Of a stretch of 64,000 bases of DNA, positions 20,680 to 30,660 are shown one piece after another. Within the stretch, counting starts at the first letter, position 1, and each line of letters begins with the position of its first letter. Both the position numbers and the translations under genes were made by a program. The DNA is from Bettongia penicillata ogilbyi (Eukaryota; Chordata; Mammalia; Diprotodontia; Potoroidae): positions 1,339,501-1,403,500 of the forward strand of contig JAJHZJ010000754.1 of assembly GCA_023548195.1 (NCBI GenBank). Reading direction: 5' to 3'. The notes below the pieces were generated by a model. That model saw only the letters and a list, made by a program, of their open reading frames with translations, was not told where the DNA came from and ran no database searches.

Positions 20680-20985
20680 GAGAGCCTTAAGTTTACAGAG
20701 CATTTTACATCATGGGGTGGGGGAAAGGGAAAAGGGGACAAATATTCATGTACTGGGCACTTTGCTAAACCCCTTACAATTATTGTCTTACTGAACTTTA
20801 CAATAACTTTGGGAGGTAGATGCAATTATCATCCCCATTTTACAGTTGAGGAAACTGAGGTGGATAGATGTCAAGTGACTTGCACAGGTCACACAGCTTG
20901 AGGGGTCTGAGGCTGGATTTGAACGGACTCTGGTCACAGTATTCTATCCACTGTATCACCTGGTGCAGAGTGAGTGGTCCCACTA
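20680..20985 (-). mobile_element. MIR/THER1-type SINE, full length
   Basis: 'agagccttaagtttacagag', 'actttacaataactttggga', 'catccccattttacagttga', 'acttgcacaggtcacacagc', 'tatccactgtatcacctggt'. An insertion at about 20718-20760 separates the 3' end. Confidence 0.8.
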
Positions 20986-21074
20986 GAAATTAAAATTCCT
21001 CTGGAGTCAAGCTTCTACAAGGGGGAATAGAATAAGCATTTGATTTGGGGTTCACGAGATCATTGTTTTAAAAC

Positions 21075-21190
21075 TGGAATGGAGATTATCCACCTTATGG
21101 ATCAGATCAGAAAAGGGAAGGGACCTGTCCAGGGTCACACAGGTAGCAAGTAGCAGGACCAGATTTGGAAGCCTGGTCCCTTGACCCTAG
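21075..21190 (-). mobile_element. MIR-type SINE fragment
   Basis: 'gggacctgtccagggtcaca' and 'caggaccagatttggaagcc'. Confidence 0.65.
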
Positions 21191-21544
21191 AAACTGGCAT
21201 TCATTTCCTAGAGATACTGGGACGCAGATTGCGTTTGAGAGAGGAAAATTTCCTAGGAACTGGAGCTCATCTAGAAGTGGGATGGACTGACCCAAGAGAA
21301 GCTGGGCTAGTGTCTCTGAAGGGGTTAGGGGAGGACCACTTGACAGGGATGGTGGAGAGAAAGTATCCCAAGGAATATTTGGTCTGGGAGGGCATTGATA
21401 TCTCTGCCAACTGTCCAGAACTGGGATTGCAATGGCATTGGGAGCTTCGGTGAGAAAACTCTCTCTATCAAGAAAGACCAGTAATGTGTGGTCTCAGAGT
21501 ATAGCTTGGGGATGCTGATTGATTAAGGGACCTGCCCTGTGTCA
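21191..21544. other. Unassigned non-coding sequence
   Basis: A 90-codon open frame on the plus strand (21181-21453) shows no recognisable domain and no splice context. No repeat family is certain. Confidence 0.4.
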
Positions 21545-21920
21545 GTCAGTCCATCCATAAACATTTATTAAGTGCTTTACAATGGGTAGGTAGGTAGGTG
21601 GCACAGTGGTACAGATTCCACAGGCCTGGAATCAGGAAGACCCATCTCTGTGAGTTCAAATCTGGCCTCAGACATTAGCTGTGTGTACCCGGGCACATCA
21701 CTAACCTTGTTGGCCTCAGTTTCCTCATCCGTAAAATGAGCTGGAGAAGGAAATGGCAAACCCCTCCAGTATCATTTGCCGTAAATGGGGTCATGGAGAG
21801 TCCGACACGAATGAAAGATTGAACAGAAGCCCCTTCCAATCTGCCAGGCATAGTGCTTGGTACTTGAATCACGAAAAGGCAAAAAGAGCAGACTAAAACC
21901 CCAGTCCCACAGTCGTATCT
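21545..21920 (+). mobile_element. Therian repeat split by a Mar1-like SINE
   Basis: 'ataaacatttattaagtgct' (21557-21577) stops at the SINE and resumes at about 21838 with 'atctgccaggcatagtgctt' and 'actaaaaccccagtcccaca'. The order fits one element interrupted by a later insertion. Confidence 0.75.
21585..21835 (+). mobile_element. tRNA-headed SINE with RTE-type tail (Mar1-like)
   Basis: 'gtaggtggcacagtggtaca', 'gagttcaaatctggcctcag', 'gttggcctcagtttcctcat', 'gctggagaaggaaatggcaa', 'gagtccgacacgaatgaaag'. It is nearly complete and retains CpGs in the head and tail, so it is relatively young. Confidence 0.95.
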
Positions 21921-22045
21921 CAGAGGCAGGACTAGAATCCAAGTCTCTTTCTTACTACCAGACCAGTTCTCCATCTATTCTGCTAGAAGGATTCTGCATT
22001 GTAGCTGCTCTGCACATAGTAGGCTCTTAATCAGTTTTGCTGACT

Positions 22046-22732
22046 TGATTTGAGTTAGAAGCCACCTGGAAGCTGAGGAAGATTTGGGACTCAGTACCCT
22101 CATTCTTCTTCCCCTCACCGTCCAGGACTTCCCTATTTAGCTGCAAACATGGCAGCCAGGAGCCCAGCATGGCCACCCTCAGCAGCCCCTCGCTGGGAAC
22201 ACCGCTTGGAGACCAGCTGGGCTCCTTCACACAGCAGCTGTCTTCCCTCTTGACTGTGACATTGGGCAATGCTACAAAATGTCAGCCTAGAAGAAAATAC
22301 AAATGCCCTTTACCGGAGACACAACTCACCTAAATATCATGAGATCTCTCTCCCACCCTCTCAATTCTCTCCCTGTCAGCCCGCTACCTTCATCACCCTC
22401 CAAAGCCCTTTAAATTTAGTGCAAGTTTTTCTGGGATGTTTCAGTGGAGGCTTGTCTCTGATGGCCCTATTAATACCCTCACTCATCCTTGTGTCCAACC
22501 TGATCTCACGTGTGGTGTCCCTGTCCCTGGGAACATCTGGATCAGGGCTCTCTCCCTTGAGGGTTAATGTAAATATTTACTCCCTCTCTAGTCTTCCACT
22601 GGCCTCCATTAGAGGACACCAGCCTGTCCTCTACCCCTATTCTCCCTTTTGATACCATTACTTTCCAACATGGATACAAGAGAGATAGTCTTGAGGGGGG
22701 CTAGCTGAGCTGAGATTAAGGTTGGGTTGTTA
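22046..22732. other. Unassigned, mostly unique non-coding sequence
   Basis: 22130-22270 ('cagcatggccaccctcagca', CpG-retaining) may be a small conserved element. 22320-22660 is pyrimidine-rich with a 127-codon open frame that I cannot match to any protein family. No repeat is certain. Confidence 0.4.
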
Positions 22733-22982
22733 TCATTCAGTTGTTTCCAGTTTGTCAGTTATTTGTGACCCATTTGGAGTTTTCTTGACAGAAATAATGG
22801 AATGGTTGGCCATTTCCTTCTCCAATGCATTTGACAGATGAGGAAACTGAGGCAAACTGGGTTAAGTGACTTGTTCAGGGTCACACAGCTAGGAAGTGCC
22901 TGAGGCCAGATCTGAACTCAAGATGAGTCTTCCTGACTCCAGGCCTGGCACTATCCACTATGGTGCCACTTAGCTATTCCTA
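22733..22982 (-). mobile_element. tRNA-headed SINE with RTE-type tail (Mar1-like)
   Basis: The reversed order begins with the tail ('tttggagttttcttgacaga', 'ggccatttccttctccaatg') and ends at the tRNA-like head ('tatccactatggtgccactt'). Confidence 0.92.
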
Positions 22983-23261
22983 AGATGGAGTTAACCAGGG
23001 TTTTTACCCTTTTAGCGGGTACTGATCGCACTTCAGTTCAAGTGCTGTGGTGTGCTGAGCTGAGTTCCTTCCCTGCATTTCCTCCTTTGATAGGGCCAGC
23101 TAATGGATGTCTTGTTTCTCCCTTACAGGGCTATGCCCCAACCTTCTACTCCTCAGCTGAAGGTCGCTTTTGTGCTGAGATCCCTGAAAAGAAAGCAAGC
23201 TCTAGGTACAGCTTTGGGCATAATAATCTTGGCCTTTAAAATATACCAGGACTTTTGAGAA

Positions 23262-23884
23262 ACTCACGTGGTTTCCTATTCTTTCTAGGACCAAAACCAA
23301 ACTCCTGCTCTGAAAATCCATCCAAACCTGGCCTCAAACTATCTTTCCAGCATAATAATATATTACTTTGATTGATGAATTCTATGATTCTGCCTAACTG
23401 GTCTTTTTTTTTTGACTGTTCTTCACATGTACTACCCCATCTCCCACTTCCATACTTTTGTCCTGGCTATGCTCTGTACCTGGAAAGCACTCCTTCCTCA
23501 CATCCACCTCTTGAAATTCTTAGTTCTGTCCACCCCTAAACCTTATCTCAATTGCCATCTTCTACACAAAGCTTCTCCTCCAACTAAAATCCTCCCCCTC
23601 CCTGAACCATTTTATATTTAATTTATATATACTATGACTCAGTGGCCTCTTCCCTCAGCTCCTGCAGATTCCTTCTCCCATTGGTGAATTCTTTTCCATT
23701 TTGGGGAAGGATTCAGATGAGCCATTTAATCACTGTCACACCCTCCACTCAACTGCAGCAGGCACCTTTCCCAGGGGAGGAAGCTCCTTTTTTATGTCTT
23801 TCCTTATTAGAAGGTAAATCCTTTGAAGGCAGGGATTTCTATCTTCAGTGCTAAGGTGCAAGTGCCTAATGGGATGAATAAATG
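23262..23884 (+). mobile_element. L2 LINE 3' end
   Basis: L2 order: 'gaccaaaaccaaactcctgc', 'aaacctggcctcaaactatc', 'cctggctatgctctgtacct', 'tctcaattgccatcttctac', 'aaggtaaatcctttgaaggc', then an 'ataaatgg' end. A segment at 23650-23800 is diverged. A second L2 tail follows at 23900-24040. Confidence 0.8.
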
Positions 23885-23899
23885 GTTGGTGTTTGACTG

Positions 23900-24040
23900 A
23901 CATACATATTGGCTCCCATGATAGCATGGAAGGTACTTGAGGGTAGGGAATGTTTTCCTTTTGTTTCTGTAACTGCACAGTGCCTGCCACAGACGAGTCA
24001 CTTGGTAAATGATTGGTGATTGATTGATTAAAAGGTCTGG
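23900..24040 (+). mobile_element. L2 LINE 3' tail
   Basis: 'gaaggtacttgagggtaggg', 'actgcacagtgcctgccaca' and the TTGATTGATTGATT end. Confidence 0.75.
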
Positions 24041-24049
24041 ATCTCATTG

Positions 24050-24460
24050 ACTTCATTCATTGGCTCACCACTCACAGCTGAAATTGTCAATGTCCATCCT
24101 GGGGGGCATTGGGGAAGAAATAGAAAATTCAAATCCTGCGCTTCTCAAGACCAATGACAAGGCTCCCGATGGAGGAGGAGGATTGGCACTTTTGCTCCCC
24201 TGTCTCTTTCTCCAGCATCAGATCCAAGATATTACAGAAAACCATTTAATTCAAATGCCCCCTTTTCTCTTTCTCTTTGCCAGAAGCAATAATATCATCC
24301 GTTTAATGGAAGCAATTTTTCTCCTCCCCAACCCTCCCGAAAAATTTGAGACAACATAATTTACAACAAAATAATAAACTGTTTTTTCAGAAGCTCACTC
24401 TGTGGGTGGAGACAGAGCTACTGTCTAAAAGCTTCTATGGATCAGAGGAGGAGAAGGTCC
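24050..24460. promoter_or_regulatory. Candidate conserved non-coding block
   Basis: A repeat-free 400 bp between an L2 tail and a MIR. It includes 'gaaaaccatttaattcaaat' and 'agcaataatatcatccgttt' with AT-rich motif clusters. The role is inferred from composition only. Confidence 0.35.
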
Positions 24461-24504
24461 TCTGGGGGCTCGGCTATGAGGGATATATGGAAGAGGGAAA
24501 ACAG

Positions 24505-25000
24505 AGAGAGTTCTGAACTTAGAATTCAGGAAGACCTGGGTTTGAACAGTTGCTTAACCTCTTTTAGCCTCAGTTTTCTCATCTGTAAAATGGGGATCAT
24601 AATAGTCCCCACCTCACAGACTTGGTGGGCAGATGAAATCAGATAGTATAAATCAAGTGCTTTGTAAGCCTTGAAATGCTATATAAATGTTAGCTCTTAC
24701 TGTTACAGAGGGCTACACATTGGAGTCAGGAAGATGTGAGTTCAAATTCTGCTTCAGACACTTACTGTGTGAACGTGGGCAGGTCACTTAACTTCTACTT
24801 GCCTCAGTTTCCCCATAAATAACATGGAGAGAATATAGCACCTATCTAGGATCAAATAAGAGAGTCATTGTGAAGTGCTTAGCACAGCATCTGGTACATA
24901 GTAAGCTCTATGTAAACGTTAACTAATTATTATTATGACTGAACTTTTCATTATCTGCCTCAGTTTCCTCAAATGTAAAATAGGGATAATAATAGCAGCT
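24505..25000 (+). mobile_element. Two full MIR/THER1-type SINEs and the start of a third
   Basis: 24505-24700 ('tagcctcagttttctcatct', 'aatcaagtgctttgtaagcc'); 24712-24940 ('ggagtcaggaagatgtgagt', 'gaagtgcttagcacagcatc'); and a centre piece 24950-25000 ('ctgcctcagtttcctcaaat') cut by the SINE at 25000. Confidence 0.85.
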
Positions 25001-25232
25001 AGATGTTTACAATGAATAAAGCATCAGACTTGGAGTCAGGAAGACCTAAGTTCAAATCTGGTCTCAGATACTTAGTAGCTGTTTGACACTTTACCCTGTA
25101 GCCTCAGTTTCCTCATCTATAAAACAAGCTGGAGAAGGAAATGGCAAACCACTCCAATATCTTTGCCAAGAAAAACCCCAGATGGAGTCATAAAGAGTCA
25201 GACAGGACTGAAAAAAATGACCGAACAAGAAC
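25000..25232 (+). mobile_element. tRNA-headed SINE with RTE-type tail (Mar1-like)
   Basis: 'cagacttggagtcaggaaga', 'aagctggagaaggaaatggc', 'gagtcagacaggactgaaaa'. It inserted into a MIR whose 3' half continues at 25236-25345 ('gcatttacctcccagggctg', 'gtgctatgtaaactttagct'). Confidence 0.92.
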
Positions 25233-25235
25233 AAT

Positions 25236-25345
25236 AGTCATAGCATTTACCTCCCAGGGCTGTTGTAAAGATCCAATGAGCTAAGACATCTAAAGTGTTT
25301 GCAGATCTTAGTGCTATGTAAACTTTAGCTTTGACAATCATGGAA
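25236..25345 (+). mobile_element. 3' half of a MIR split by the preceding SINE
   Basis: It continues the MIR interrupted at 25000, with 'gttgtaaagatccaatgagc' and 'gtgctatgtaaactttagct'. Confidence 0.75.
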
Positions 25346-25369
25346 ATGATCTCGTCTTCCTTGCTGGTA

Positions 25370-25640
25370 TTAAGTAGGGGAAGTCACATGGAAAGATCCC
25401 ATGAGTTAAGCTAGCTGACCCATGTGCGGAGGACAGGTTAGTGGCAAATTAGGGAAGAACGCATTGGACAAGCCCCATCCCCATAAATAATCAAGTGTGA
25501 GTGAATCTCATGCAGGAACGTAATTGGCAAACTTGGCAGTGAACCCCATTGGTCCTAAATGTTAATTAACTACTGAGAATACACTTGTCTCCATTGCCAG
25601 CGTTTACTGACGCTCGAGGGGCAAAAGTGAAATGTCACCA
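25370..25640. promoter_or_regulatory. Candidate conserved non-coding block
   Basis: Repeat-free between SINEs. Motifs include 'cccataaataatcaagtgtg' (HOX/PBX-like), 'aggaacgtaattggcaaact' (CCAAT reversed next to an NFI-like TTGGCA) and 'aaatgttaattaactactga'. CpGs are retained in 'tgacgctcgagg'. Enhancer function is inferred. Confidence 0.45.
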
Positions 25641-25739
25641 AAAAGCTGCCTCCTACCACCTGGGAATCTCATGCTACTCATGGAGCTACCCTCTCCCACC
25701 AGGGTGGACAGAAGGTGTCTCCAGTGTAGAAAGAGGAGA

Positions 25740-25930
25740 ATGAGCAGTCATCAAAGATGCTCGTTGTTGGAAGGGCTTCTACAGGCTATTCTCATCCAAA
25801 CTTCTCATTTTATGGATAAGGAAACTGAGGCCAAGAGAAAAATGATTAACCTAAGGGGTTAAATTGAGGAACTGGGATTTGAACATGGGTCCTTGGGTTC
25901 TTTTCTCTGTGCAACACCACTCTCTTTTCA
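25740..25930 (-). mobile_element. MIR-type SINE
   Basis: 'cattttatggataaggaaac', 'tgaggccaagagaaaaatga', 'gggatttgaacatgggtcct'. Confidence 0.7.
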
Positions 25931-25971
25931 AGCATACTTGAGTTGTCTAGTTTTTCCTTGAATCAGTAATT

Positions 25972-26156
25972 TAGACTGGTTTGCCATTTCCTTCTCTAGC
26001 TCATCTTACAGAGGAGGAAACTGAGGCAAACAGGGTTAAATGGCTCGCTCAGGGTCACACAGCTAATAAGTGTCTGAGGCCAGATTTGAACTCATGAAGA
26101 TGAGATTTTCTGACTGGAGGCCTGGTGCTCTGTGCACTATGGCACCACCTAGAGCT
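25972..26156 (-). mobile_element. tRNA-headed SINE (Mar1-like), 3'-truncated
   Basis: The tail junction 'tttgccatttccttctctag' starts it, then 'gctcagggtcacacagctaa' and 'ctatggcaccacctagagct'. Most of the RTE-type tail is missing. Confidence 0.88.
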
Positions 26157-26284
26157 GTACTTGTGAATGTGTTCTTTTCTTAACACTTTCAACTTCTACC
26201 TATTACTTAGTTTTCTCCTCTGGAACTTTTTGAGCTGGCCAAGTAGGCTCAAATCCACCCAATTTTATGATAATCTAGCCCATT

Positions 26285-26440
26285 TTGTCCACAAAGACTA
26301 CACAAGAGATATTTACAAATGAAAAAACTAACACAAATAGATTAAGTGACTTGCCCAGGGTCACACAGCTAGCAAGTATCTTGGTTGAAATCTAAGTACA
26401 AGGAGTTTCCAGCCTTCCTCTGATCGATCATTGTTTTTAT
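26285..26440 (-). mobile_element. MIR-type SINE fragment
   Basis: 'agtgacttgcccagggtcac' and 'acagctagcaagtatcttgg'. Confidence 0.75.
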
Positions 26441-26571
26441 CTTGTCAAAAACCCCCAAAAACCCCAAACTAAACTCCAATCCCTAAAACACCCACCCAGC
26501 AACTTTGGACTAGAATGGTCTGTTTCTCACATAGTCATGTGGTCACTTTTTTCCTTTCTAAATGTTCTCAA

Positions 26572-26792
26572 GCTAGAAGGTGTAGGATCTGGTGTCAGGA
26601 TGAATCCAGCCTCAGATATTTGCTAGCTGTGTGACCCTGGGCAAGTCACTTAATCTATTTGCCTTAGTTTTTTCATCTGTAAAGTAAGAATAATAATTGC
26701 ACCTAACCCCACCCTCCCCAGGGTTGTAAGGATCCAATGAGATAGTAATTGTAAGTGCTTATCAGTGCCTGACATACAGTAGGCTAATATCA
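26572..26792 (+). mobile_element. MIR/THER1-type SINE
   Basis: 'gctagctgtgtgaccctggg', 'gccttagttttttcatctgt', 'gatccaatgagatagtaatt', ending 'tgcctgacatacagtaggct'. Confidence 0.85.
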
Positions 26793-27110
26793 TGATCTTT
26801 AATAATGTGGTCTCCAGCCTTGCCAGGATTCAAAGTCAAACTCTACTCTCCATAGTTTTTAATGGATTCCACTCCCCTTTATCTCATAAAAAGACAAAAT
26901 CAAAAAGAAGCAAACACAAGCCAAACCACTTCCTTTCTCCAGTTTTGTGGCATCTCTCTCACTCTTCCAAGATTTACACAGATGACTGACACTATCTCAA
27001 ATCAATTCAATCCAACAGATATTTATACATCATCTGCTCTACAGAAGGCACTGTACTTAATGCTGGGAATGCAGAGACAGCATGAGGTGAGGAAAAATGC
27101 CTTAATAATG
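26793..27110 (+). mobile_element. L2 fragment followed by therian repeat
   Basis: 26800-26985 has the L2 'atgtggtctccagccttgcc' and 'cccctttatctcataaaaag' features. 26995-27110 is the unnamed therian repeat ('tcaatccaacagatatttat', 'ggcactgtacttaatgctgg'). Confidence 0.6.
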
Positions 27111-27300
27111 AGAGGTATTCAAAAGTGAAATGGACTCTCTCCAGGAGGTAGTGAGTTGACTACTGTAACTGGAGGTCTTAGAGCAAAGGCTGAATGACCA
27201 ATTGTTAGGGATGTTTAGAGACGCAAATCTTAGTTAGCAGTCATTGGTTCTTGAGGGTTTTTCCAACTCTGAGTTATCCAATCTTTGGAGAAACAACTCA
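27111..27300 (+). mobile_element. L3/CR1-type LINE 3' end
   Basis: 'caaaagtgaaatggactctc', 'ggaggtagtgagttgactac', 'aatgaccaattgttagggat', 'tttttccaactctgagttat' follow the CR1 3' order on the plus strand. Confidence 0.75.
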
Positions 27301-27439
27301 AGTGAGGAGGGGGCTGGGAGAAGGACCAGAGTCCTTGCTTCTGATTCTCCTCCTCCAGGGAAACAAAGTAACTTTCAATGGATGGGGAATGGACAACATA
27401 GAAGGAGGCAAAGGAAAACCACAACTTCATAAACCTGGA

Positions 27440-27870
27440 GCTACAAGGGATCTTAGAGGTCATCGAATCTATTACCTCAATGAAGAAACTGAGGTCCACG
27501 GAGGTAAGAGGGCTGGGTTTGGAATAAGGAAGATTTGAGTTCAAATCCTACCTCAAACACTTAGGGAGAGAGGAGGACATAAACGAAAGAGAAAGAAAGA
27601 GGGAGAGAAGAGAGAGCAAGAGGGGGAGAGAAGGAAAGAAAAGGAGAAAAAGAGTAAAGATGGAGAGAGAAAGAGAAAGAGGAGAGAGAGACAGAAGGGA
27701 AGAGATAAGGACCTTGGGTCCTTAGTCAGTTTCCTCATCTGTAAAATAGGGACCTACCTCAGAGAGTTGTTGTTGGCATCAAATGAGAAGACATGTATCA
27801 TGCTTTGCAAACATTAGAATACTACATAAAAGCTATTATTGCTATTAATTATTATCATTAAAGTGATATG
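27440..27870 (+). mobile_element. MIR pieces interrupted by a GA-rich tract
   Basis: 27440-27505 is a reversed CR1/MIR piece. A plus-strand MIR starts at about 27515 ('gaagatttgagttcaaatcc'), is interrupted by a GA-rich tract (27564-27706) and resumes 'agtcagtttcctcatctgta'. It ends at 'aaagctattattgctattaa'. Confidence 0.7.
27564..27706 (+). repeat. GA-rich low-complexity tract inside a MIR
   Basis: Purine-only sequence of GAGA and GAAA units at the position where MIR normally reads 'cttagctgtgtgaccttgg'. The tract replaced or expanded within the SINE. Confidence 0.9.
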
Positions 27871-27899
27871 TTCAAGGTCATGCAAGTGCAAGTAGGGAT

Positions 27900-28108
27900 A
27901 ATTAGAATTACAGAGCCTAAGATAGAAAGGAGCTCATAGTACATCAAGTTCGACATGTTCACTTTACAGATGAGAAAACTGAGGCAGACAGAGGTGAAAT
28001 GACTTGCCCGGGATCCCATTGCCAGAGAAAGTCAGTAAGAATCTGGGGCCAAACTTAAACTTGGGTCTTCCTGACTCCCAGTCCAGTGATCTATCCACCA
28101 CACCAACT
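27900..28108 (-). mobile_element. MIR/THER1-type SINE
   Basis: 'cactttacagatgagaaaac', 'gaaatgacttgcccgggatc', 'acttgggtcttcctgactcc', 'gtgatctatccaccacacca'. Confidence 0.8.
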
Positions 28109-28109
28109 A

Positions 28110-28473
28110 TATGGCCTCAGTTGGGATCCATAGACCTGTAGAGCTTGGATCCCAATGACTGCTCATCATCAGGGCTGGCTCCAAGACCGCCAATCCTCCA
28201 CAGCCATCCTATGATCACTTCTGAAGGACAACCAAGAAGGGTTTCTGCCAAGATGAGTCGGGGCTAGGTGAACCCCCACAGGAAACGGGAGCAGCCACAA
28301 CTCGGGTTTTTTTCCAATTCCCACTCTGGCCCGAAAAGGAAATACAGATGGAGATGTTTGCCTTCCATAGGCACTTCCTCTCTCAACCGGACGGCCTTCA
28401 ACAGTCGGTGTTTTCCCCACTCTCCTTGCTGCAATAAGCAATAAACGAAGGGAACAGATGGAAGGAGGAGCTC
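28110..28473. promoter_or_regulatory. Candidate conserved block, left part
   Basis: Repeat-free, with retained CpGs in 'ccaagaccgccaatcctcca', 'aagatgagtcggggctaggt' and 'tcaaccggacggccttcaac'. It is separated from a second unique block (28793-29220) only by a CT tract. No exon signal is seen. Confidence 0.4.
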
Positions 28474-28752
28474 GTCTTTCTTTCTTTCCTTCTTTCTTCC
28501 TTTTTTCTCTCCCCTTTCTTTTTCTCCATTCTTCCACTTTCTTTTTCTCTTTCTCTCTTCTCCTTTTTCTCTCCTCTCTTTCTCTCCTTCCCCCTCTCTT
28601 CTCTATCTCCCCATCCCATTCTCTTTCTTCCCCCATTCCTCTCTCTCTCTCCTTCCTCTTCTCCCTCTCCTCTCCCCACTCTCCCTTCTTTCCCCTCCTC
28701 TCCCTTTTTTTCTCTCTCTCTCTCCAATCTCTTTCTCTCTCTCACCCCCCTC

Positions 28753-28792
<40 letters not shown>
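28474..28792 (+). repeat. CT-rich tract ending in pure (CT)n
   Basis: About 320 bp of almost pure pyrimidine, ending in a pure CT run (28755-28791). Open frames across it on both strands (120-164 residues) are artefacts. Confidence 0.95.
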
Positions 28793-28794
<2 letters not shown>

Positions 28795-29220
28795 GGCAGA
28801 GATTTCCTAGGGTCACATGATCCACAAGATGACCAATCCGGCTGATAACTGACTCCTGGGCTGCTCTTGCTCACCACCATGAAAATCTTCACACGGCGAG
28901 TGTTTGGCCTCTAGATTATATATCGATGTATCGTTAATTTCTTTTTGTTTCCTGCTACAGTGTACAACAGGCTCAAGGTGAGAAAATGCGACTTGCTGGA
29001 ACTACTCAGATTGATAAATTACATTTCTGTGCTTTGCCTCTTTCATGGTTGGTGACTTTCCAGCAAAGCAATTATCACTGTGGAATACATAATAGCCTAA
29101 TTAATAACTATTGTCAGGTTAGCCTCTGTGCCGTGATTACACCTTATCAAGCCAACCTTTTTTTTTTAAACATTTGGAGGCAAAAATATTATTACAATTG
29201 ACTGGTAAAACTGTCAGACT
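28793..29220. promoter_or_regulatory. Candidate conserved block, right part
   Basis: Repeat-free. It has 'ttatatatcgatgtatcgtt' (paired ATCGAT/ATCG motifs), 'ataatagcctaattaataac' and 'gtgccgtgattacacctta' (bicoid/OTX-like GATTA). Elements of this sort with dense TAAT sites and CpGs are typical of developmental enhancers. Conservation is not proven here. Confidence 0.45.
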
Positions 29221-29257
29221 GTCCTCTTCCCATGGGTGCTTCTATGTCTGATGTGGC

Positions 29258-29467
29258 AAGACAGGATGTAGCAGAGTGGAGGGGGTTCTTGATTTGAAAT
29301 CTGGGAACCTGGGTTCCAATCTCAACACTTACTTTCTAGCTGCGTGACCTTGAGCAATTCAATTTCCTTATCTCTTGTCCCCAGTTTTCCTAGATGTCAA
29401 ACGAGAGGGTTGGATTAGATGTTCTCGAAGGTCTCATCCAATCTGAAACCTCTAATTCTGTGACCTG
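29258..29467 (+). mobile_element. MIR-type SINE
   Basis: 'cttactttctagctgcgtga', 'gttttcctagatgtcaaacg', 'gagggttggattagatgttc', ending 'aacctctaattctgtgacct'. Confidence 0.8.
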
Positions 29468-29474
29468 CATCTAG

Positions 29475-29895
29475 AACAGGGGATCTTAACCCATTTTTGT
29501 GTGTCATGGACTCTTCTGGAAGTCTTATAGAGCTGACAGATCCTTTTTCAGGTGAATCTGGGTGGTGCAGTGGATGATAGCATTGGACCAAGAGTCAGGA
29601 AGTCCTGAGTTCAAAATAGTCTCACACATTCACTGGCTGTGTGACCCTGGGCAAGTCATTTAACCTGTCTCAGTTTCCTCACCTGTAAAATGGAAATAAC
29701 AATAGCTTCCTCCTCCCTTTTATGAGATAAAATAAGGTAATATTTATAAAGAGCTTTGCAAACCTGAAAGTACCACATAAATATTAGCCATTATTATGCT
29801 GCATAAAAAAATACATAGGATTACAAAGAAAACCAATTTTGTTGAAATACAGTTATGCAAAGATTAAAAAAAGTTCACCACCCTAGACTAAGAGC
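29475..29895 (+). mobile_element. hAT-type element split by a MIR
   Basis: The left part starts 'caggggatcttaacccattt' and 'gtgtgtcatggactcttctg' (29478-29553). A MIR occupies about 29562-29800. The right part resumes 'aaatacataggattacaaag' and 'gttgaaatacagttatgcaa' (29808-29870). This matches a marsupial hAT-like non-autonomous element as I recall it. The right terminus is eroded. Confidence 0.6.
29562..29800 (+). mobile_element. MIR/THER1-type SINE
   Basis: 'ggtgcagtggatgatagcat', 'gagtcaggaagtcctgagtt', 'gcaagtcatttaacctgtct', 'taaagagctttgcaaacctg', 'aaatattagccattattatg'. Full length, nested in a hAT-type element. Confidence 0.9.
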
Positions 29896-30044
29896 TCCTA
29901 TTCTAGAACAATTTGCAAATGAGTAATCTTCTCAAAAGCAGATATTCATTGGGGGTTGAGTGTTTTTCTTTAACTGTATAAACACGTAAGACGTTATTGA
30001 TTCAATACTCCTCCCTCCCACCACCACTACCATTACCACCAAAA

Positions 30045-30250
30045 AAGTGGTAAGAAATGGAAAGAGCACTGACTTTGGAGTCAAAGGACAGGTTAACTCT
30101 TCCTCCATTACTTATAAATGTGTACACTCTAGGTCATGTGACTTCACCTCCCTAGGCCTCAGTTTCCTCATCTGTAAAGTGGGAGGATTAGACTCAATGG
30201 CTACTAGGGTTGCTTATAGCTCTACAGCTATAATATTTTATACTCAGAAG
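30045..30250 (+). mobile_element. MIR/THER1-type SINE
   Basis: 'gaaatggaaagagcactgac', 'taggcctcagtttcctcatc', 'tgtaaagtgggaggattaga', 'ttgcttatagctctacagct'. Confidence 0.8.
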
Positions 30251-30289
30251 AAAAATTTTAAAACAATACAAAAATGCTGACATTTTTAG

Positions 30290-30660
30290 GGATTGGTTGT
30301 TATGACCAGCTAGTTCAACTTCTCTTGGTAGAGAATTCACACTCCAATATACTTAACAAGGAGGCCTCTACACTTTCTTAAAAAATTGGAGGGAGTGGGA
30401 ATTTGGAGAACCATGAGGAGGGATTCTGAAAAAGTGGGAAAGAGGTCTTGGGCACTGTGATATAGGAAACGGTTGGAATCATGAGAAACCTGGGTCCAAA
30501 TCCTTTCTATGACACTTTCTAGCCATGAGCAAGGGCAAATCTTTCAACTTTTTCTAATCCTTGGCTCTCTCCATCCACAAAATGGTGGGAGCAAATGGTT
30601 CCCATTTCACATGGTTGTTTTGATAGGCAAATAAAACCATCTACAAAATGCTATATACAT
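30290..30660 (+). mobile_element. CR1-like piece then MIR
   Basis: 30290-30385 ('agctagttcaacttctcttg', 'aacaaggaggcctctacact') resembles reversed CR1. 30445-30660 is a plus-strand MIR ('ctgggtccaaatcctttcta', 'gttgttttgataggcaaata'). Confidence 0.6.

Noticed and set aside
22269..22652. 127-residue frame in unassigned sequence
   Set aside because: No domain, signal or splice context; a length of this order is expected by chance in pyrimidine-rich DNA.
28169..28892. Open frames of 120-164 residues, Ser/Leu-rich on plus and Arg/Glu-rich on minus
   Set aside because: They are translations of the CT tract at 28474-28792 and lack any start context or domain.
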